A DNA stretch of 64,000 nt from JAIBJN01 sp963830885 (lineage in GTDB: Bacteria; Actinomycetota; Thermoleophilia; Gaiellales; Gaiellaceae), in contig CAWHOA010000024.1 in the NCBI GenBank assembly GCA_963830885.1, positions 1 through 64,000 on the forward strand, written 5' to 3'. A program made the translations under genes and the position numbers. The notes below the pieces were generated by a model, which was not told the DNA's origin, made no database searches, and saw only the letters and a list, made by a program, of their open reading frames with translations. Shown here in pieces: positions 16,692-25,373 of this stretch (its first letter is position 1; every line of letters begins with the position of its first letter).

Positions 16692-17600
16692 CTAGACGGC
16701 GAGCGCCAGCTGGTCCTGGCGGCGAGCGGGGACAGGCCGGCCGCCGCCCGACGGGGCGAGCCCGTGGCGCAGCCGCAGCCGCGCGAAGCGCTCGCCGACC
16801 TGCTCCTGGTAGGCCTTCGGCGCGTAGGCGCGGCCGCCGTAGAGCTCGACGTAGCGCGGGTAGAGGAACGGATAGGCCTGCTTCAGCCACGGCATGAAGT
16901 GGTCACGGATGCCCGGGCGGACGTGGAGCACGATCGCCGAGGCCCACGAGACGCCGGCCTCGGCGCAGGCCGCCAGCACCTCGTCCAGGTGCTCCTCACC
17001 GTCGGTCAGGCCCGGGAGGACGGGAGCGACCAGCACACCCGTCCGGATGCCGGCGTCCCTGAAGCGGCTCAGGATCTCCAGGCGCTTGCGCCCCGGCGGC
17101 GTTCCGGGCTCGATCACGCGGCGCACGTCCTCGTCCAGCGTGCCCACGCTCATGGAGACCGTGAGCGCGGCCCGGTCGTGCAGCCGCCGGTAGACGTCGA
17201 GGTCGCGCAGGATCATGGTCGACTTCGTCAGGATCGAGAGCGGGTTGCGGAAGTCGGCCAGCGCCTCGACAACGCCGCGGGTCAGCCGATAGCGCCCCTC
17301 GCAGTGCTGGTAGGGGTCGGTGGCCGTGCCCATGGCCACCGTCTCCCCGTCCCAGCGTGGCGACGCGAGCTCGCGGCGCAGCACCTCGACGACGTTCGTC
17401 TTGACGACGATCTTCGAGGAGAAGTCGTCGCCGATCCCCAGGTCCAGGTAGCTGTGGAACGCGCGGGCGAAGCAGTAGTGGCAGCTATGCGTGCACCCGC
17501 GGTACGGGTTCACAGTCCAGCGGAAGGGGATCCGGCTCAGCTCCGGCACCCGGTTGAGAGCCGACTTGCAGGTGTCTTCGAGGTACTGCGCGCGAGCCAC
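16692..17600 (-). CDS. Rv2578c-type radical SAM protein (SPL-like)
   Basis: 302 residues. The radical SAM cluster motif CTHSCHYCFAR (CxxxCxxC) lies near residue 35, inside NPYRGCTHSC typical of the Rv2578c/SplB-related family. Later segments (AMGTATDPYQHCEGRYRLTRG, ILTKSTMILRD, RKRLEILSRFRDAGIRTGVLVAPVLPGLTD) match that group. It would bind a 4Fe-4S cluster and SAM; the reaction is unknown, with a DNA-repair link suggested by family relationship to spore photoproduct lyase. A LexA-like box lies 17 nt upstream of the GTG start. Confidence 0.92.
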   Translation of the reverse strand: MARAQYLEDTCKSALNRVPELSRIPFRWTVNPYRGCTHSCHYCFARAFHSYLDLGIGDDFSSKIVVKTNVVEVLRRELASPRWDGETVAMGTATDPYQHCEGRYRLTRGVVEALADFRNPLSILTKSTMILRDLDVYRRLHDRAALTVSMSVGTLDEDVRRVIEPGTPPGRKRLEILSRFRDAGIRTGVLVAPVLPGLTDGEEHLDEVLAACAEAGVSWASAIVLHVRPGIRDHFMPWLKQAYPFLYPRYVELYGGRAYAPKAYQEQVGERFARLRLRHGLAPSGGGRPVPARRQDQLALAV

Positions 17601-17616
17601 GTCTCCCGGCAGTATA

Positions 17617-17628
17617 GAACATATGTTC
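17617..17628. promoter_or_regulatory. LexA (SOS) box, GAAC-N4-GTTC
   Basis: GAACATATGTTC is a perfect palindrome matching the actinobacterial LexA core (GAACNNNNGTTC). It sits 17 nt before the start of the radical SAM gene and 73 nt before the divergent sigma-factor gene, so LexA bound here would most directly block the radical SAM promoter. Confidence 0.7.
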
Positions 17629-17668
17629 GTATTCTGCGAGCGTCGGCCCGAGGGCGTATCGTGGGTTA

Positions 17669-17684
17669 GGCCCCGGCAGGGGCC
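17669..17684 (+). other. GC-rich hairpin in the sigma-factor leader
   Basis: GGCCCC-GGCA-GGGGCC is a perfect 6-bp stem with a tetraloop, placed 16 nt before the ATG of the sigma factor. It would lie in the 5' leader and could affect translation initiation. No riboswitch family is recognised. Confidence 0.4.
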
Positions 17685-17700
17685 GGAGACAAGACACCTG

Positions 17701-18735
17701 ATGGACGTCCAGCTTCAAGCTCTGCTCGACCGTGCCGAGGAGCACGAGTGCCTCGAGTACTCCGCCCTGGACGAGCTCGTCGAGACGCTCGAGCTCGGCG
17801 AGGACGACCTCGAGGACCTCTACGACGAGATCGCGCGCCGCGGGATCGAGCTGTGCGACGACTGCGGGCGCGAGGCGAAGGCGACCTATGTGAACGGCGA
17901 CCTCGCGGTCGCCACGACCGACGCGCTCCAGCTCTTCATGCAGGAGATCGGCCGCTACCCGCTGCTGACGAAGGAGCAGGAGATCGAGCTGTCCCAGAGC
18001 ATCGAGCGCGGCGATCTCGAGGCCAAGGAGCAGATGATCAACTCCAACCTGCGCCTGGTCGTCTCGATCGCGAAGCGCTACCAGGGCCACGGGCTCTCGC
18101 TCCTCGACCTGATCCAGGAGGGGATCATCGGGCTCATCCGCGCCGTGGAGAAGTTCGACTGGCGCAAGGGCTTCAAGTTCTCCACGTATGCGACCTGGTG
18201 GATTCGCCAGGCGGTGCAGCGCGGCGTGGCCAACAAGTCGCGGGAGATCCGCGTACCCGTTCACATCGTCGAGCGCGAGCAGCGCATCTCGCGTGCGGAG
18301 CGCGACCTCGCGCCGCGGCTCGGCCGCATGCCGACCGACGAGGAGGTGGCCGACGCGGCCCGGATCACCGTTACGCAGGTCGCGGAGGTGCGCGCGGCCG
18401 CGCGGGCGGTGACGAGCCTCGACAAGCCGATCGCGGAGTCGAGTGGGACGACGTTCCAGGAGCTGCTCGCGGGCAACGAGGAAGACGTCGAGCAGGAGGT
18501 CACCATCAACCTCGCGCAGGAGGCCCTGCGGGACGCGCTCGACGAGCTGCCCGACCGCGAGCGTGAGGTGCTCAAGCGGCGCTACGGGCTGAACGGCGAG
18601 CGCGACCCCGAGTCGCTGGAGGAGATCGGCCGCGGGCTCGGGATCACGCGCGAGCGTGTGCGCCAGATCGAGGCCGAGGCGCTCGAGCGGCTCGCCGTGC
18701 GACGGGAGATCGCGGCGCTCCAGGGCGTCGTCTAG
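17701..18735 (+). CDS. RNA polymerase sigma-70 factor (RpoD/SigA family)
   Basis: 344 residues. A short N-terminal acidic region (1-75, with ELCDDCGRE) is followed by region 1.2 (LFMQEIGRYPLLTKEQEIEL), region 2 (NLRLVVSIAKRYQGHGLSLLDLIQEG, FKFSTYATWWIRQAVQR), region 3, and region 4 (LPDREREVLKRRYGL, GITRERVRQIEAEAL). It directs RNA polymerase to -35/-10 promoters. The short region 1 and the length fit a primary sigma or a group 2 relative; the genome's main rpoD would decide. Downstream is a penicillin-binding-like hydrolase starting 1 nt after the stop. Confidence 0.94.
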   Translation: MDVQLQALLDRAEEHECLEYSALDELVETLELGEDDLEDLYDEIARRGIELCDDCGREAKATYVNGDLAVATTDALQLFMQEIGRYPLLTKEQEIELSQSIERGDLEAKEQMINSNLRLVVSIAKRYQGHGLSLLDLIQEGIIGLIRAVEKFDWRKGFKFSTYATWWIRQAVQRGVANKSREIRVPVHIVEREQRISRAERDLAPRLGRMPTDEEVADAARITVTQVAEVRAAARAVTSLDKPIAESSGTTFQELLAGNEEDVEQEVTINLAQEALRDALDELPDREREVLKRRYGLNGERDPESLEEIGRGLGITRERVRQIEAEALERLAVRREIAALQGVV

Positions 18736-18736
18736 C

Positions 18737-19504
18737 TTGCGGCGGGCTGCGGCGCTCCTGGCCCTCGTCGCCCTGGTCACGGCGACTTCCGCGGTCGCCT
18801 CCACCTGGAGCGAGCGCACCGCTGCGGCTGCGCGGTATGTCGAGGGGCGGGCGGGTGTCGAGAGCTTCGCGCTCGTCGACGACCGCGGCCGGCTGCACGG
18901 CTACCGGGTGAGGATGCGGGCGCCTTCGGCGAGCCTGCTGAAGGCGATGGCGCTCGTCGCCTATCTCAACCTTCCCTCGGTCCGTGGTCGGCCGCTGAAC
19001 GACTACGACCGCAGCCTGCTCGGTCCGATGATCCGCCGCTCGGACAACGCGACCGCCGGCACCGTGCTCGGGACGGTCGGCTCGACCCGTCTCTACCGCC
19101 TGGCCGCGCGCGCCGGCATGCTCGACTTCAGCTTCGCCTGGCCGATCTGGGGCAACTCGACGACCAGCGCCCGAGACCAGGCGCGCTTCTTCTACCGCAT
19201 CAGAGGGCTCGTCCCCCGCCGGCACCGCGGCTACACGATGGCCGTACTGGCGAGCATCGTCCCGTCGCAGCGCTGGGGCATCCCGCCGGAGCGGCCGCCG
19301 GCGTGGACGATCCACTTCAAGGGAGGCTGGGGCTCGGGCACGGGGCTCGTCGCCCACCAGTCGGCGCTCCTTCGGCGCGACGGTCTCCGGCTCGCGCTCT
19401 CCGTCCTCACCCGCTGGAACCCGAGCCACACGTACGGGACGACGACGATCCAGGGCGTGGCGGCGAGGCTCCTGGCGCGCCCGCTCCCGCTCGCGCCGCA
19501 GTAA
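18737..19504 (+). CDS. serine hydrolase, class A beta-lactamase/DD-peptidase-like
   Basis: 255 residues from a TTG one base after the sigma-factor stop. An N-terminal hydrophobic signal segment is followed by the three active-site motifs of penicillin-recognising enzymes: S66-x-x-K69 (SLLK), S102-D-N and K195-G-G. The KTG box is thus KGG, and no omega-loop glutamate motif is evident, so a peptidoglycan-acting role is more likely than a beta-lactamase. Exported by inference. Coupled to the sigma-factor gene. Confidence 0.82.
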   Translation: MRRAAALLALVALVTATSAVASTWSERTAAAARYVEGRAGVESFALVDDRGRLHGYRVRMRAPSASLLKAMALVAYLNLPSVRGRPLNDYDRSLLGPMIRRSDNATAGTVLGTVGSTRLYRLAARAGMLDFSFAWPIWGNSTTSARDQARFFYRIRGLVPRRHRGYTMAVLASIVPSQRWGIPPERPPAWTIHFKGGWGSGTGLVAHQSALLRRDGLRLALSVLTRWNPSHTYGTTTIQGVAARLLARPLPLAPQ

Positions 19505-19517
19505 CCGTCGGTCCACG

Positions 19518-19586
19518 AAAACGAGGAGCTCGGTTCTCTCACCTCGGAAGGCTGCGGCTACCCCCGAGGATGACCGTGCTCCTCGT
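19518..19586 (+). terminator. possible terminator region with inverted repeat
   Basis: AACGAGGAGC near 19518 and GCTCCTCGTT near 19577 form a perfect 10-nt inverted repeat enclosing about 49 nt. It lies between the serine hydrolase and the convergent metallopeptidase gene and may end transcription from either side. No U-tract is present. Confidence 0.3.
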
Positions 19587-19649
19587 TCTCTCGGGGTGGA
19601 TATCGGCACGTGTCGCCGGAGACTTGAGCCCTTTTCGCTCATGTCCCGC

Positions 19650-20540
19650 CTACGGGAACCGGGAGCTCTGCGGATCGAGGTCGAGCGCTCCGCCGTCCCG
19701 GCACTCGGAGGGGACGAGGTACTCGGCTCCCGTGCCTCGCCGGCCGGCGTTCTCGGCGAACTGCTGGCGCATCAGCTGCCGCGCGGATTCCTCGGAGAGC
19801 CCGAGCCGCTCGCCGAGACCCACACCCGACTGGAACGCGTAGCACTCTGCCACCCCCTCGTTGCGAACCCCGCGGAGGTGCCACGCCTCGTGAGCGAGCA
19901 CGGCGAGCGCCCTGCCGGTCTGGCTGCCGGTGGCCTCCCCGTCGAAGGCGAGGCGGTAGAGGGAGAGGCAGCGCTCGGGGGTCAGGTAGGTGAGGTCCCC
20001 GCCTACGGTGGCCACTCCGTCGGCGTGCTGGACGGCGCCGACGTACTGGCCGGACTCGTCACAGCGGACGCGCACGGGCTTCCCCGCGATTGTCGACGCC
20101 TCCTGCGAGAAGCGGTCCTGCGCCTCGGTCCTCGTCTGCACGGAGAGGGAGTCCCAGCCTGTCCGGCTCATCACCAGCCAGAGGAGCACGAGCGCGCCGA
20201 TCACGGCGACGCCGAGGAGGAACTGGCGCACCGGGGTCGCGAAGCCGAGTGTCTCCTCGACCTCGTCTTCCTCCTCGTCCTCGTCCTCGAGCAGCCAGCG
20301 GTAGCCGTAGAGCTCCCTGTCGATCTCCTGCGGCCCGCGGTCGGGGCGCGGGGCGGGCGGCCGCCCCAGCGCACCGACGAAGAAGTTGACCTCCAACCCG
20401 AGCGCGACGAGGAACGCGATCCAGACGGGCACCGCCGAGCGCACCTCGTACGGCCCGAAGATCGCGGCGAGCACGAAGACGATTAGCGCGGCGCGCAGCG
20501 CCGTCGGCAGCATGGGAAGCCGCTCCGCCAACCGGTGCAT
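19650..20540 (-). CDS. membrane protein with HExxH metallopeptidase motif
   Basis: 296 residues from ATG. Hydrophobic segments occur near the N-terminus (ALRAALIVFVLAAIFG; VWIAFLVALGLEVNFFVGAL) and at about 105-125 (FLLGVAVIGALVLLWLVM), separated by an acidic stretch (EDEDEEEDEVEE). The soluble C-terminal domain has HEAWHLRGVRNEGVAECYA, a zinc-metallopeptidase-like HExxH followed by a possible third-ligand Glu. It may be an envelope protease; substrate unknown. The C-terminal domain is presumed outside the membrane. Confidence 0.7.
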   Translation of the reverse strand: MHRLAERLPMLPTALRAALIVFVLAAIFGPYEVRSAVPVWIAFLVALGLEVNFFVGALGRPPAPRPDRGPQEIDRELYGYRWLLEDEDEEEDEVEETLGFATPVRQFLLGVAVIGALVLLWLVMSRTGWDSLSVQTRTEAQDRFSQEASTIAGKPVRVRCDESGQYVGAVQHADGVATVGGDLTYLTPERCLSLYRLAFDGEATGSQTGRALAVLAHEAWHLRGVRNEGVAECYAFQSGVGLGERLGLSEESARQLMRQQFAENAGRRGTGAEYLVPSECRDGGALDLDPQSSRFP

Positions 20541-20578
20541 GCGACGACGGTAGCCCGCGGCGAGGGCTCTGCGCTGGC

Positions 20579-21517
20579 TCAGGCCGCTCGGGCGGCCTCC
20601 CGGCCGTACGCGTCGAGGAAGCCTTGGCGCCAGCTCGGGTGCCTGAGGTGCCAGCCGAGCAGGCGCTTCGCCTTCGCGTTCGAGGCGCCGCGGCTCTCCG
20701 TCATCAGCACGATGCCCGCCTCGCCGGCCGCGAGGCGCGCGAGCCAGCGCGGGACGCGTCGAGGGGGCTTCGCGCCGATCGCCGCGGCCAGCATCGGCAG
20801 CCACTCGCGCACGGGCGCAGGCTCGTCGTCGACGACGTTGTAGATGCCGGGATCGCCCCGCTCGACGGCGAGGACGGTCGCCGCTGCCGCGTCGTCCAGG
20901 TGGACGAACGAGAACATGCCGCCCCCGTTGCCGACGATCGGGAACTTGCGCTTCCGCACGAGCTCGATCTGTGCGTCGTCGGGGGAGCCGTAGAAGCCGC
21001 CGTACCGGAGTGCGATGCCGCCGTGCCCGACGGCCGCCTCCTCCAGGTGCCGGATGGCGGCGAGCGTCTCCGACATCTCCTCCGCGGGCGTCGGGTCGAG
21101 CGGGTCCTCCTCGGTCTTCACCGGCCCGCCGATCCTGGCGTACGGCCAGCCGGCAAAGCTCTGAGCCACAAATCGGGGCACGCCGAGCTTCCGGGCGGCG
21201 GCGAGCAGCGCGTCCGTCCCCTCTGTCCGCAGGCGGTTCGTCGCCGCGAAGCTCTCGTCGAAGTGCTTGAAGTCGAGTGCGCCCGCAAGGGCCGTCGCCT
21301 GGTGGACGATCGCGTCCGGCTCCGCCGCCGCCACGGCGTCCAGCACCGCGGCCGGGTCGAGGAGATCGAGCACGACCGGCTCCGCGCCGAGCTCGGCGAG
21401 CCGGTTTCCCTTGGCCGTCGTGCGGGAAGTCCCGATCACGTCATGGCCGTTCTGCACGAGCTGGGGAACGATCCGAGCTCCGATGGCCCCGGTCGCTCCC
21501 GCTACGAAGACTCTCAT
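20579..21517 (-). CDS. NAD(P)-dependent epimerase/dehydratase family protein
   Basis: 312 residues with the Rossmann motif FVAGATGAIGARIV at the N-terminus and an atypical extended-SDR C-terminal half (YGGFYGSPDD, FSFVHLDDAAAAT, YNVVDDEP). It likely acts on a nucleotide sugar or small carbonyl compound; the substrate is not predictable. It is divergent from an ECF41 sigma-factor gene and has a perfect ECF41-type promoter in its leader, so it is probably that sigma factor's target, as is usual for ECF41 loci. Confidence 0.88.
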   Translation of the reverse strand: MRVFVAGATGAIGARIVPQLVQNGHDVIGTSRTTAKGNRLAELGAEPVVLDLLDPAAVLDAVAAAEPDAIVHQATALAGALDFKHFDESFAATNRLRTEGTDALLAAARKLGVPRFVAQSFAGWPYARIGGPVKTEEDPLDPTPAEEMSETLAAIRHLEEAAVGHGGIALRYGGFYGSPDDAQIELVRKRKFPIVGNGGGMFSFVHLDDAAAATVLAVERGDPGIYNVVDDEPAPVREWLPMLAAAIGAKPPRRVPRWLARLAAGEAGIVLMTESRGASNAKAKRLLGWHLRHPSWRQGFLDAYGREAARAA

Positions 21518-21545
21518 GGTTCTCCTTTCCGTCTCTGTGGAGGAA

Positions 21546-21572
21546 GACGGTGCTGTCCCGCGTGGTGTGACA
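21546..21572 (-). promoter_or_regulatory. ECF41 promoter, TGTCACA-N16-CGTC
   Basis: On the minus strand TGTCACA (21572-21566) is followed after exactly 16 nt by CGTC (21549-21546), the published ECF41 consensus. It points into the epimerase gene whose ATG is 29 nt downstream. Confidence 0.8.
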
Positions 21573-21609
21573 CCGTCACGGCCCGCCTTCCCACCTCGTC
21601 TCTGGTGAC

Positions 21610-22470
21610 ATGGAGAGCCAGGACGAGCTGAGGCCGTACCTCTTCGCGATCGCCTACAGGATGCTGGGCTCCGTGGCCGAGGCCGAGGACGTCGTCCAGG
21701 AGGCGTTCCTGCGCTACCACGAGCGCGGGGTGCAGGCCGACGAGCCGAAGGCCTACCTGGCGACCGTGACCACGCGGCTCGCCATCGACCAGCTGCGCTC
21801 GGCCCGCGCCCGCCGCGAGGTCTACCCCGGCGAATGGCTGCCGGAGCCGCTGGTGGAGGACGAGGCCGCCCGTCATGCGGAGACGGCCGACTCGCTCTCG
21901 CTCGCCTTCCTCCACCTGCTCGAGAAGCTTTCGCCGGTCGAGCGGGCCGTCTTCCTCCTGCGCGAGGTCTTCGACTACCCCTACGAGGACGTGGCGGGGA
22001 TCGTGGGCAAGAGCCCGGAGAACTGCCGCCAGATCCTCGCGCGGGCGCACCGCCACATCGAGGAAGGACGACGGCGGTTCGACGTCTCCCGCGAGGAGCG
22101 CGAGGAGGTCGCCCGCCGCTTCCTGGCCGCCTGGGAGGATGGCGACACCGACGCGCTCGTCGAGGTGCTGGCCCCCGACGCGACCGTCTACGGCGACGGC
22201 GGCGGCAAGGCGCCGTCCGTGACCGTGCCTCTCGTCGGCGCCGAGCGGGTCGCGAAGGCGCTGATCGGCTGGGGCAGGCGGGCGCGCGAGCTCGGCCTCG
22301 TTCACCACGCCGCCCTCGTGAACGGCGAGCCGGGGCTTGTCTTCCGCAGCGCGGACGGACGGGCGGTCTGGGTGGCTTCGCTCCAGGTCTACGACGGCGT
22401 CGTCGTGGCCGTGAGGTCGGTCCTGAACCCGGACAAGCTCGGGCATCTGCCGGCGGACACGCGGGCCTGA
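21610..22470 (+). CDS. ECF41-family RNA polymerase sigma factor
   Basis: 286 residues. Sigma region 2 (YRMLGSVAEAEDVVQEAFLRYHE) and region 4 (SPVERAVFLLREVFDYPYEDVAGIVGKSPENCRQILARA) are followed by a SnoaL-like C-terminal domain (residues about 170-280). The ECF41 hallmarks WLPEP (near 77), DGGGK and NPDKL are all present. In this family there is no anti-sigma partner: the C-terminal extension tunes activity. It is divergent from its likely target, the epimerase. Confidence 0.95.
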   Translation: MESQDELRPYLFAIAYRMLGSVAEAEDVVQEAFLRYHERGVQADEPKAYLATVTTRLAIDQLRSARARREVYPGEWLPEPLVEDEAARHAETADSLSLAFLHLLEKLSPVERAVFLLREVFDYPYEDVAGIVGKSPENCRQILARAHRHIEEGRRRFDVSREEREEVARRFLAAWEDGDTDALVEVLAPDATVYGDGGGKAPSVTVPLVGAERVAKALIGWGRRARELGLVHHAALVNGEPGLVFRSADGRAVWVASLQVYDGVVVAVRSVLNPDKLGHLPADTRA

Positions 22471-22541
22471 ACAACGGCGGCGACGAGGCGTTACACTCGC
22501 ACGAAGTGCGACCCTTCGGGTCTCTAGGGGAAAGGGGAGTC

Positions 22542-24003
22542 ATGCGCACGATTGGGATCGGGTCCGCGCTCGTCGCGATCGTCCTCGCTTTTGCGGCCTC
22601 CGCCGCGACGGCGCCGTCGAACGACGACGAGCTCTTGAAGGACGAGCAGCATTTCCTCGCGCAGTCGAAGAAGACGTATACGGGCGGCCAGAAGGCCGCC
22701 AAGGTGAGGAACATGGAGGTGGTCGGGAGGAACGACCTTGGCGGCCGCGGCTTCAACGCGGACGTCTGGGTCCACGAGGGCTACGCGTACATCGGTCACT
22801 GGGGGTTCTCGGACTGGACGAACGGCTCGAAGACCCGCTTCTGCCCGTCGCCGCCGAAGAACGGCATCGCCGTCGTCGACGCGACCGATCCGGCCAGACC
22901 CGGTCATGGTCTCGCGCCTCGTCAACCCAACGGGCACGTCAGCGGAGGACGTCACCGTCTTCACCGCGCGCTTCGGCCCGTACGCAGGGCGCGACATCGC
23001 GGCGGTGGGGATCCAGGTCTGCGGTGGCTCGCGGCTGGATCCGAGCTTCCCGCGCGGGCTGATGCTGTTCGACGTCACGAATCCCGTGGCGCCGGTGCAG
23101 CTCGGCTACATCAGCACCGGCTGCTGCACGCGCGGGCTCCACGAGCTCGAGTACGGCCACCGTGCCGACCTCGGGCGCACGTTCATCTACGCGTCCGTGC
23201 CGACGAGCGAGTACGAGGAGGAAGGCTCGCCGAGCGGCTACCGCGACCTGCTGGGGCGAGGCGACTTCAGGCTGATCGACGTCACGAACCCCGCAGCGCC
23301 GACGGCGGTCTCCGACTGGGGCGTCGTCCACGACGCCGGCGGAGGGCTCAACCCGGCCCAGGGTTGCGACGCCGACGCGGAGTACGGACACAGCGCCGAG
23401 CCGTCCGAGGACGGGAGGCTGGCGTTCCTTGCGTACTGGGACAGCGGCTTCGTCGCCATCGACCTGACCAATCCCGCGAACCCGGTCCTGCGGGGCCACA
23501 CCGTCTACGGCACCGACGAGGACGGCGACGGCCACTCCTCGATGTACGACGATGCCCGTCGGCTGCTCTTCTCAGCAGACGAGGACTTCTGCAAGAACAG
23601 CACTGGCGGGATCGAGCCGGGCTACGGCTACCTGCGCATCTGGGACTACTCGAACCTGGCCGCGCCGGTGCAGATCGGCGAGTACCGGACGCCCAACTCG
23701 GGCGCCCGCCTGCCGATCGGCTCCGGCGACTACACGATCCACAACCCGATGCTCATGGGCACGGACGTGTACATCTCGTGGTACTCGGACGGCGTCCGGG
23801 TGGTCGACGCGAGCGACCCGACTGCCCCGGAGGAGGTCGCGTACTTCGTGCCTCCGGCCGGTCAGAACCCGGTGAAGCCGTCCCAGCGAGGCACGCTCTC
23901 GAATACGCCCCAGGTATGGGGGGTCTTCGTGGACGAGGAAACCGGCCTCGTCTACGCGAGCGACATGAACACCGGCCTCTGGATCCTCAGGCGCACCGAC
24001 TGA
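22542..24003 (+). CDS. secreted LVIVD-repeat beta-propeller protein (frameshifted)
   Basis: About 487 residues after correcting one extra base at about 22896 (DATDPA continues as DPVMVSRLVNP in the next frame). An N-terminal signal peptide is followed by repeats of the form LFDVTNPxAPVQLGY, IDVTNPAAPTAVSD, IDLTNPANPVLRG and VVDASDPTAPEEV, the LVIVD signature of extracellular beta-propellers. Several Cys pairs (CGGS, GCCTRG, CKNS) suggest disulfides outside the cell. Function unknown; often surface or adhesion proteins. The leader has GGGGAAAGGGGAG before the ATG. A strong hairpin follows the stop. Confidence 0.85.
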
Positions 24004-24022
24004 CCGCCTGACGGCGTGGCGG

Positions 24023-24053
24023 GCGGGCGGCGCGGCTGAGGCGCGCCGCCCGC
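24023..24053 (+). terminator. hairpin terminator after the LVIVD gene
   Basis: A perfect 12-bp stem, GCGGGCGGCGCG/CGCGCCGCCCGC, with a 7-nt loop, 20 nt after the stop codon. No T-run follows, as is common in very GC-rich actinobacteria. Confidence 0.6.
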
Positions 24054-24091
24054 TCCGTCGCGCGCCCGGGCGGGCACACTGGGCAGAGATA

Positions 24092-24107
24092 TCTGACTAA
24101 GATCAGA
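24092..24107. promoter_or_regulatory. TCTGA-N6-TCAGA inverted repeat before the MarR gene
   Basis: A perfect 5-bp inverted repeat in an unusually AT-rich patch ends 2 nt before the ATG of the MarR-GNAT gene. The position suits an autoregulatory operator; that is inference. Confidence 0.4.
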
Positions 24108-24109
24108 GA

Positions 24110-24994
24110 ATGGACGATGCGAAGGTTGCGCAGGTCCGCCGCTTCAACCGTGCGGTCACGCAGCGCGTCGGGGTGCTCGACGACAGCTACCTCGCCCGGG
24201 GTCGCCCGCTCGGCGAGGCGCGCGTTCTCTGGGAGATCGGTGAGGAGGGTTGCGAGGTGCGGGCGCTCCGCACGCGGCTCGGCCTCGACTCGGGCCACGC
24301 CAGCCGGCTCCTGCGCTCGCTCGAGCGGGCGGGGCTGGTCGAGGTGACCGCGGGGGCAGCCGACCGCCGCGCACGCACGGCACGGCTCACCGAGGCCGGG
24401 CTCGCCGAGCGCGAGGTAGTCGACCGGCGGAGCGACGAGCTAGCCAGGTCCTTCCTCGAGCCGCTGACGGCGAGCCAGCGAGAGCGCCTGGTCGGCGCGA
24501 TGCGCGAGGTCGAGCGGCTTCTCACCGTAGCTCTGGTCGAGATCCGGGAGGTCGACCCGACGCATCCCGACGCGCGCCAGTGCCTCCGCTCCTACTTCGC
24601 CGAGCTCGACCGCCGCTCGGACACGCCCTTCGATCCGACGACGGGCTCGACCGCCGAGCCGCACGAGCTCCGGCCTCCCGCCGGCGTGCTCCTGGTGGTG
24701 TACCTCCGGGGCGCGCCGATCGGCTGCGGCGCGCTCAAGCACTACCCCGACGCGCCGTCCGACATCAAGCGCATGTGGGTTGCGGAGTCGGCCCGCGGGC
24801 TCGGGATCGGGCGGCGGCTCCTGGCGGAGCTCGAGGCGCGCGCGGCCGAGCACGGAGACCGGTCGGTGCGCCTGGAGACGAACGCCGCGCTCACGGAGGC
24901 GATCGCGCTCTACCGCTCAGAGGGCTACGTCGAGGTACCGGCGTTCAACGACGAGCCCTTCGCGCACCACTGGTTCGAGAAGATCCTCCGGTAG
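24110..24994 (+). CDS. MarR-family regulator fused to GNAT acetyltransferase
   Basis: 294 residues. Residues 1-140 form a winged-helix MarR domain (LGEARVLWEIGEEGCEVRALRTRLGLDSGHASRLLRSLERAGLVE, then the wing with DRRARTARLT). Residues about 150-294 form a GNAT domain with the acetyl-CoA loop ARGLGIGRRLLAELEARA. This bifunctional architecture is known in actinobacteria and proteobacteria; the acetylated substrate is unknown. A small inverted repeat abuts the start codon. A cupin gene follows after 20 nt. Confidence 0.93.
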   Translation: MDDAKVAQVRRFNRAVTQRVGVLDDSYLARGRPLGEARVLWEIGEEGCEVRALRTRLGLDSGHASRLLRSLERAGLVEVTAGAADRRARTARLTEAGLAEREVVDRRSDELARSFLEPLTASQRERLVGAMREVERLLTVALVEIREVDPTHPDARQCLRSYFAELDRRSDTPFDPTTGSTAEPHELRPPAGVLLVVYLRGAPIGCGALKHYPDAPSDIKRMWVAESARGLGIGRRLLAELEARAAEHGDRSVRLETNAALTEAIALYRSEGYVEVPAFNDEPFAHHWFEKILR

Positions 24995-25014
24995 CCATCC
25001 ACCAGGGAGGTCTG

Positions 25015-25356
25015 ATGCACACCGTCATCCGCGCAGGCGAGCTGCGCCGCAGCCGCGGCGGCACGATCACGTTCGAGGGCGAGCCCCACGGCTCGGGCGT
25101 CTCGTTCTTCCTCGTCGACAGCGAGCCGGGCGCCGGGCCGGGCCTGCACACCCACCCTTACTCGGAGACGTGGGTCGTCCGCTCGGGCACGGCGCGCTTC
25201 ACCGCCGGCGGCGAGGAGCTCGAGGCCGGGCCCGGCGACATCATCGTCGTCGGCGCCGAGACGCCGCACAAGTTCGTCAACGCCGGCCCGGGGCGGCTCG
25301 ACATCGTCTGCATCCACGCCTCGCCGGTCATGATCCAGGAGAACCTCGAGGAGTGA
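25015..25356 (+). CDS. cupin domain-containing protein
   Basis: 113 residues, a single double-stranded beta-helix domain. Cupin motif 1 is GLHTHPYSETWVVRSG (His, His, Glu metal ligands) and motif 2 is PGDIIVVGAETPHKFVNAG with the final His. Likely binds a divalent metal; reaction unknown. AGGGAGG precedes the ATG by 6 nt. It probably shares a transcript with the MarR-GNAT gene upstream and the Dabb gene downstream. Confidence 0.92.
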   Translation: MHTVIRAGELRRSRGGTITFEGEPHGSGVSFFLVDSEPGAGPGLHTHPYSETWVVRSGTARFTAGGEELEAGPGDIIVVGAETPHKFVNAGPGRLDIVCIHASPVMIQENLEE

Positions 25357-25373
25357 GCCGTTAAGCTCCGCCC

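Noticed and set aside
20579..22756. Extended minus-strand frame fusing extra N-terminal sequence to the epimerase
   Set aside because: The extension is antisense to the ECF41 gene and Arg/Pro-rich; the ATG at 21517 precedes the Rossmann motif directly.
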